From: an uncultured Micrococcaceae bacterium
GTDB lineage: Bacteria > Actinomycetota > Actinomycetes > Actinomycetales > Micrococcaceae
Assembly: GCA_937896705.1 (NCBI GenBank)
Contig: CALBOC010000199.1
Span: forward strand, 1 to 10,289
Direction of reading: 5' to 3'
DNA: 10,289 bases
The notes under the pieces: generated by a model
Databases searched by the model: none
What the model was told of the DNA's origin: nothing
Seen by the model: only the letters and a program-made list of their open reading frames with translations
Made by a program: the position numbers and the translations under genes
In this document: piece by piece, positions 6,575 to 10,289 of the stretch
Numbering within the stretch: the stretch's first letter is position 1
Layout of the letters: every line of letters starts with the position of its first letter

Positions 6575-7486
6575 ATGGGTCATATGGCTTCTCACGACTC
6601 TTCACCGGATTTGTATCCAACGCTTTCTCAGGTTTGCGCAGCAATGGAATCGCTATGGCCCTTAAGTTTGCAAGCGGGCTGGGACGCCTCAGGGGTGGTT
6701 GCTGGACGACCGGAACAGCTGATTCGTCGCATTCATTGGGCGGTCGATCCAGTTCAAGCGGTCGCTGACGAAGCCGTGGAAATGGGCGCCGATCTACTGA
6801 TCACTCACCACCCGTTGTTCCTGAAACCGGTCAACTCCATGGCTGCCACCACGTTCAAAGGCAAGGTGGTGCACACGCTCATTGAGAACTCATGTGCGCT
6901 GATCACCGCGCATACCAATGCTGACTCAGCAGTCGGTGGGGTCTCAGATGTACTGGCCGAAATTTTAGGTTTAGAAAACATCGAACCGCTCGCTGCAGCC
7001 GATGAGGGATTGGTTGAAGAGGGCATCGGTCGGGTGGGCACCCTGCAGCAGGCAATGCGCCTGGAAGAGTTCGCCGCACGCGTCTACAGCGCCATGCCGG
7101 CAGTGGCAGGCGGGGTGCGAGTCGCAGGTGATGCCGATGGCATTGTGTCAAAGGTGGCGATCACCGGGGGAGCCGGCGATAGCCTCTTCGACTATGTGCG
7201 CCACCATGAGGCCGATGTTTATATCACCGCAGACCTTCGGCATCACCCAGCATCCGAAGCACGAGAGCAAGCCATGATGGGCTCCGATCGGCCATATCTT
7301 ATCGACGTATCGCACTTTGCATCCGAGTGGCTCTGGCTGCCCGCCGGTGCAAATGCTCTGGAACGAGCGCTGGCGGATGACGGATTCACCGTCACCTCGG
7401 CAGTCTCGGCGCTCAATACCGATCCCTGGGACTTCATTATGACCTCGGGGCAAAATACGACCACGATCCACCGCGGAACGGAATAA
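6575..7486 (+). CDS. Nif3-like dinuclear metal centre protein
   Basis: Member of the Nif3/YbgI (DUF34) family of toroidal hexameric proteins with a two-metal site; often named GTP cyclohydrolase 1 type 2, but its true reaction is unsettled. The metal ligands are all present: the HH pair in LITHHPLFL, His and Asp in ITAHTNAD, and the C-terminal His and Glu in DVSHFASEWLW. The family-like N-terminus starts around TLSQVCAAMESLWP. There is no large middle PII-like insertion of the kind seen in longer members. Possible starts are GTG 6548, ATG 6575 and ATG 6584; none has a strong ribosome binding site, so the first residues are uncertain while the stop at 7486 is firm. The next gene begins 5 nt later, so the two form an operon. 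The Nif3 plus coiled-coil zinc-ribbon pair is conserved in actinobacteria, including mycobacteria. Confidence 0.92.
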   Translation: MGHMASHDSSPDLYPTLSQVCAAMESLWPLSLQAGWDASGVVAGRPEQLIRRIHWAVDPVQAVADEAVEMGADLLITHHPLFLKPVNSMAATTFKGKVVHTLIENSCALITAHTNADSAVGGVSDVLAEILGLENIEPLAAADEGLVEEGIGRVGTLQQAMRLEEFAARVYSAMPAVAGGVRVAGDADGIVSKVAITGGAGDSLFDYVRHHEADVYITADLRHHPASEAREQAMMGSDRPYLIDVSHFASEWLWLPAGANALERALADDGFTVTSAVSALNTDPWDFIMTSGQNTTTIHRGTE

Positions 7487-7491
7487 CTTTT

Positions 7492-8223
7492 ATGAGCATT
7501 ACGGCAACCAGCCAACAACAACGGCAACTGCTCGATTTACAGTCGCTTGATAGCCAACTGACACGGGTGCGGACGCAGCTCAGCGAGATCCGTGAAGATC
7601 AGCAGCTTGCGACGTTGCGGCGTGATGGTGCCACAGCCGTCGAACACGTCAAACGTCTTGAGCAGCACGTCGCGGAGCGCGAAGCAGCGGCAACCGAGGC
7701 TGAACGTACCGTCGCAAACACCACCAAACGACGTGATCGCTTGCAATCGCAAATGGATGCCGACCAAGTGCCAAGTCGTGATGTTCAAGCGGTGACCATG
7801 GAGATCGCCGAGCTCACGATCCGGATCGAGAGCCAAGAGGAAGCTGAATTGGCCGCGATGCAAGCACTGGAAGATGCCCGCCAAGCGCTGCAGCAGGCTC
7901 AAGCAAAGGTAACCGAGGCGCAACAAGCGGTGAACGTTCGGATCAATACGCTCAATGAGCGCGGCCAGCAACTCTCAAAGCAGGGCAAAGAACTGACACT
8001 CGAACGCGACAAGCTCGCCGAAATGCTGCCGGCAGAGTTGGTCAAAGAATATGAGCAGTTGCGCGACCAGAATCAGGGTGTCGGCGTGTTCGAACTACAA
8101 CCTGATGGGTTATCTGGTGCCGGTGTGCCGATCTCGCCAGCCGAACTGACAGCAATTCACAAGACTCCGGAAAACGAGGTCGCATATTGTCCAGACACCG
8201 GAGCCATCATCGTGCGCAGCTAG
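7492..8223 (+). CDS. Coiled-coil protein of the C4 zinc-ribbon (Rv2229c/CT398-like) family with degenerate zinc site
   Basis: Cytoplasmic 243-residue protein. Residues about 8-190 are a long Gln/Glu/Ala/Arg-rich antiparallel coiled coil; the rest is the position of a C4 zinc ribbon in relatives. There the usual two CxxC pairs are almost gone: the first pair falls in GLSGAGVPISPAEL without cysteine, and of the second only C233 remains in AYCPDTGAIIVRS. The fold-defining ends (PISPAELTAIHKTPENEVAYC, IIVR) are otherwise kept, so the domain probably still folds without zinc. The start ATG at 7492 has GGAA about 8 nt upstream. It is co-transcribed with the Nif3-like gene 5 nt before. Its function is not established. 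Its stop overlaps the stop of convergent yaaA by 4 nt. Confidence 0.88.
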   Translation: MSITATSQQQRQLLDLQSLDSQLTRVRTQLSEIREDQQLATLRRDGATAVEHVKRLEQHVAEREAAATEAERTVANTTKRRDRLQSQMDADQVPSRDVQAVTMEIAELTIRIESQEEAELAAMQALEDARQALQQAQAKVTEAQQAVNVRINTLNERGQQLSKQGKELTLERDKLAEMLPAELVKEYEQLRDQNQGVGVFELQPDGLSGAGVPISPAELTAIHKTPENEVAYCPDTGAIIVRS

Positions 8224-8969
8224 TTCAACACGATTCGTAGTGATGCTGGCTTCCGCGTGGTGGGTGGCACCATGTCCACCTCGTAGATCTCACTGACTGC
8301 TTCGGCCACCTGATCAATCGAACCCAGCGGTTGTTTGGCCTGTGCTTGCAGCAAGTGGCGTGCAACGAACCCGCGGGCTTGCTTTGCCCAGTGCGAGACT
8401 ACTTTTAACTCGCCATTGACGCGTTGAAACACATCGATGGTCACCGTCCGCAGAGGTGGCGTCTTCCAGAACGGCTTATAACTGGAGGAGCGACAATCAA
8501 TGACCGGTCCCGTCGCGAAATCTGCCATCTGGTCGGTCAGGCGCTCGCGCCACCAGGTGCCGATGTTGCCAATGCCAGGAAGCTTGGCGGCTGCAGAAAA
8601 CCGGTAGGTCGGGATATGATCCGAGAGCCTCGTCACGCCGAACAGTGCCGAGAACACAAGCGTGATGTCATCATCAATGTCCTCCAGCGTCCCGTAGTCG
8701 AGCGCATCGTAGAGGACACCGGTATAGACCTGCCACGCCGGAGCAGTGGGAGCATCTAGGATGCGCTGATTGGCCGTAATCTCATCGGTCAGGGTCTTGC
8801 CGACTTTCAGGATTTCGTGTGCTCCAGCCAGGCTTGAGACAACCTGTAGTTCCTGGAGGAGTGTGCGCCGTTCGCCCGAAAGTTCCGGGAATAGAAGTTC
8901 ATTGAAATCTAATGGGGCACCGGTTTCAGGTGCAGTTTTGCCTTCGGACGGCGGCAGCAGAATCATCAT
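8220..8969 (-). CDS. yaaA: Peroxide stress protein YaaA (DUF328)
   Basis: Cytoplasmic protein of 249 residues whose family lowers intracellular free iron and protects DNA and proteins during hydrogen peroxide stress; in E. coli it is under OxyR. Family motifs seen are LLPPSEGKT at the N-terminus, YTGVLYDALDY, LVFSALFGVTRLSDHIPTYR in the middle, VIDCRSSSYKPFW, and VSHWAKQARGFVARHLL near the C-terminus. The frame stays open far upstream (to 9350) only because it runs antisense through rnpB. The true start is ATG 8969 (or 8966), where MMILLPPSEGK matches family N-termini. No Shine-Dalgarno is visible and a possible -10 (TACTAA, 8985-8980) would give a nearly leaderless mRNA. It converges with the preceding gene (shared CTAG) and is divergent from rnpB. 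Confidence 0.93.
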   Translation of the reverse strand: MMILLPPSEGKTAPETGAPLDFNELLFPELSGERRTLLQELQVVSSLAGAHEILKVGKTLTDEITANQRILDAPTAPAWQVYTGVLYDALDYGTLEDIDDDITLVFSALFGVTRLSDHIPTYRFSAAAKLPGIGNIGTWWRERLTDQMADFATGPVIDCRSSSYKPFWKTPPLRTVTIDVFQRVNGELKVVSHWAKQARGFVARHLLQAQAKQPLGSIDQVAEAVSEIYEVDMVPPTTRKPASLRIVLN

Positions 8970-8979
8970 GACTGCGAGT

Positions 8980-9009
8980 TTAGTAGCTCTGATTACACGC
9001 TCTGGCCAA
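8980..9009 (-). promoter_or_regulatory. Possible yaaA promoter
   Basis: On the minus strand TTGGCC (9009-9004) and TACTAA (8985-8980) are 18 bp apart, placing transcription start only a few nt before the ATG at 8969. The match is weak but the gap to rnpB is just 61 bp, so the promoter must lie here or inside rnpB. Confidence 0.3.
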
Positions 9010-9022
9010 TCTTGGCTAAAAT
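8993..9022 (+). promoter_or_regulatory. rnpB: Probable rnpB promoter
   Basis: TAAAAT at 9017-9022 is a good -10 placed 8 nt before the first base of the RNase P P1 helix (9031). TTACAC (8993-8998) at 18 bp is a weak -35. It overlaps the yaaA promoter candidate on the other strand. Confidence 0.5.
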
Positions 9023-9030
9023 AAGAATTT

Positions 9031-9392
9031 CGGGATGGAGCAGCGGATGATCGCGACTGACGTCGAGGAAAGTCCGGACACCCCAGGGCAGGATGGTGGG
9101 TAACGCCCACTCGGAGTAATCCGCAGGCTAGTGCCACAGAAAGTAGACCGCCTCTGCACAGAGGTAAGGGTGAAAGGGTGGAGTAAGAGACCACCAGCGG
9201 ACGTGGTGACACGTCCGGCTCGGTAAACCCCATCCGGTGCAAGATCAAGCAGAACACGCTATGAGGCGGCCCGCCCAGTGTTCGGGTTGATCGCTTGAGT
9301 CCTGCGGCAACGCAGTGACCAGATAGATGATCATCAGCCGCACGACCCAATATCGTGCGGTGACAGAATCCGGCTTATAGCGCTCCATCCCG
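9031..9392 (+). ncRNA. rnpB: RNase P RNA, bacterial type A
   Basis: Catalytic RNA that trims the 5' leader of pre-tRNA. The ends pair exactly: the 11-nt 5' strand of helix P1 (9031-9041, CGGGATGGAGC) is complementary to 9382-9392 (GCTCCATCCCG). Universally conserved blocks are present: GAGGAAAGTCCGGAC at 9065-9079 and ACAGAATCCGGCTTATAG at 9363-9380, which together make P4, plus GGTGAAAGGGTG in the specificity domain and GGTAAACCCC in the loop that binds the tRNA CCA end. Length of about 362 nt suits type A. The mature ends are taken from P1. No separate terminator hairpin follows; only TCTTATTTG comes right after the P1 strand. Confidence 0.97.
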
Positions 9393-9422
9393 TCTTATTT
9401 GTTCAGTTCGTGAAAGAAAACA

Positions 9423-10148
9423 TTGTCAAAGCGTCAAAAAGAAAAGTCCGCACTGGCCAAGCTTCCCCTCCCGGTGCTGATCGTGGTCATCGGTCTCTAC
9501 CTGGTGATCACGTTTGTGTTTCCGACCGAGCAGGACTACGTGCCGGCCGAAGGCAGCGCGCTTGAACAACTCGAAACCATAGAAATCAAAGGTCGTGCTC
9601 CCCAGACCGGGTATAGCCGCGATGAGTTCGGTAACGGCTGGCTTGACCCCGATGGCAACGGGTGCGACGCACGCAATGACATGCTTGCTCGCGATCTCGA
9701 CCACGTGACCACTCGCGATGACAACTGCACGGTACTGACCGGTGCATTAGATGACCCGTTTACGGACACCACTATTGAGTTTGTGCGCGGTCCTGAAACG
9801 TCGATGGAAGTTCAGATTGATCACGTTGTGGCACTGTCCGATGCTTGGCAGAAGGGTGCCCAGCAGTTACCGGAGGAACAACGCGAACGCTTCGCCAATG
9901 ATCCATTGAATTTGCTAGCAGTTGAGGGCCGGGCGAATCAGCAAAAATCGGATGCTGACGCAGCGACCTGGCTACCGCCGAATAAGGCATTTCGTTGTGA
10001 GTTTGTATCGATCCAGACCGCGGTGAAAGCCAAGTATGAGTTGTGGGTCACGGAGGCCGAGTACGAGGCGATCCGAGATATTCTGACCGAATGTCCATCG
10101 CAACCGGTTTATACCACGGCCGATGAGCTACCGGTACTTCGCCGATAG
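9423..10148 (+). CDS. Membrane-anchored HNH endonuclease-like protein, DUF1524 domain
   Basis: A 241-residue protein with a short basic N-terminus and one hydrophobic segment (about 12-33), so it is anchored in the membrane or secreted with the nuclease domain outside. The DUF1524 (PF07510) HNH core is clear: QIDHVVALSDAW with D133-H134, NDPLNLLAVEG (159-169), then N172, K175 and D177, and TWLPPNKAFRC. The upstream domain with GYSRDEFGNGW and DPDGNGC also fits actinobacterial members. Four cysteines (C81, C102, C192, C224) could form two disulfides, fitting an extracytoplasmic location. The start is TTG at 9423, with a weak purine-rich GAAAGAAAA upstream; no in-frame ATG gives the basic N-terminus. 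It begins 30 nt after rnpB with no visible promoter or terminator between. The substrate (extracellular DNA or incoming DNA) is unknown. Confidence 0.9.
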   Translation: MSKRQKEKSALAKLPLPVLIVVIGLYLVITFVFPTEQDYVPAEGSALEQLETIEIKGRAPQTGYSRDEFGNGWLDPDGNGCDARNDMLARDLDHVTTRDDNCTVLTGALDDPFTDTTIEFVRGPETSMEVQIDHVVALSDAWQKGAQQLPEEQRERFANDPLNLLAVEGRANQQKSDADAATWLPPNKAFRCEFVSIQTAVKAKYELWVTEAEYEAIRDILTECPSQPVYTTADELPVLRR

Positions 10149-10270
10149 CGGCAGAAGTATGCGCCATCTTCATCGCGCAGGTATCCTTTGGCGTGAAACG
10201 CTAAGATGAGAATGTTTTCATTAGGTTGGCTCGTCCGCCAATCGCACACTCTGCAGAAAAGGACCACATC

Positions 10271-10289
10271 GTGGCAGATATCACCGCCA
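10271..10289 (+). CDS. Start of an unidentified gene, cut by window end
   Basis: GTG at 10271 opens the reading MADITA, which runs off the window. AAAAGGA (10257-10263) sits 7 nt upstream, a very good ribosome binding site, which is why a real gene is called from so few codons. The product cannot be identified from six residues. Confidence 0.6.

Noticed and set aside
8970..9350. Upstream extension of the yaaA frame to 376 codons
   Set aside because: The extension is antisense to rnpB, whose structure and conserved blocks are clear; YaaA homologues begin at the MMILLPPSEGK start.

Overview
The window reads as chromosomal DNA of an actinobacterium, most likely a Micrococcales member of moderate G+C content. 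The grounds are a VapB/VapC pair of mycobacterial type, a Nif3-like gene followed by a coiled-coil 'zinc ribbon' gene, a LysM plus NlpC/P60 cell-wall hydrolase with MtrA-like direct repeats upstream, a secreted-type DUF1524 HNH nuclease, and use of GTG and TTG starts. The family-level placement is inference from protein style, not from a search.

Layout. Positions 1-1565 (minus strand) hold cysK (missing only its last codons at the window edge) and, upstream of it, msrA. Positions 1566-4162 look like an accessory stretch. It has long non-coding or decayed segments around a membrane-bound YdjM-type metal-dependent hydrolase gene (plus strand) and a complete vapBC toxin-antitoxin operon with a palindromic operator. 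Positions 4163-5317 carry a stand-alone ATP-grasp gene of unknown substrate, closed by a strong 16-bp hairpin that also faces the convergent LysM/NlpC-P60 gene (5379-6224, minus).

The region 6225-6574 is a divergent control region. It holds a near-consensus promoter for the hydrolase and two clusters of 11-bp-spaced TAAC repeats. Rightward from it run the Nif3-like gene and the zinc-ribbon-like gene as a tight two-gene operon (6575-8223). This meets yaaA (minus, 8220-8969) tail to tail, and the palindrome CTAG supplies both stop codons.

yaaA is divergent from rnpB, the RNA subunit of RNase P (9031-9392). The pair share a 61-bp gap with back-to-back promoter candidates. About 30 nt after rnpB comes a membrane-anchored HNH nuclease gene (TTG start, 9423-10148). 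The window ends at the start of another gene (GTG at 10271) with a good ribosome binding site.

Most of the window is core housekeeping and stress physiology: cysteine synthesis, methionine sulfoxide repair, peroxide stress, RNase P and wall hydrolysis. No large novel multi-gene system is visible. The points most worth a second look are the repeat-rich control region of the wall hydrolase, the ATP-grasp protein lacking a usual metal-binding glutamate, and the zinc-ribbon homologue that has lost most of its zinc-binding cysteines.
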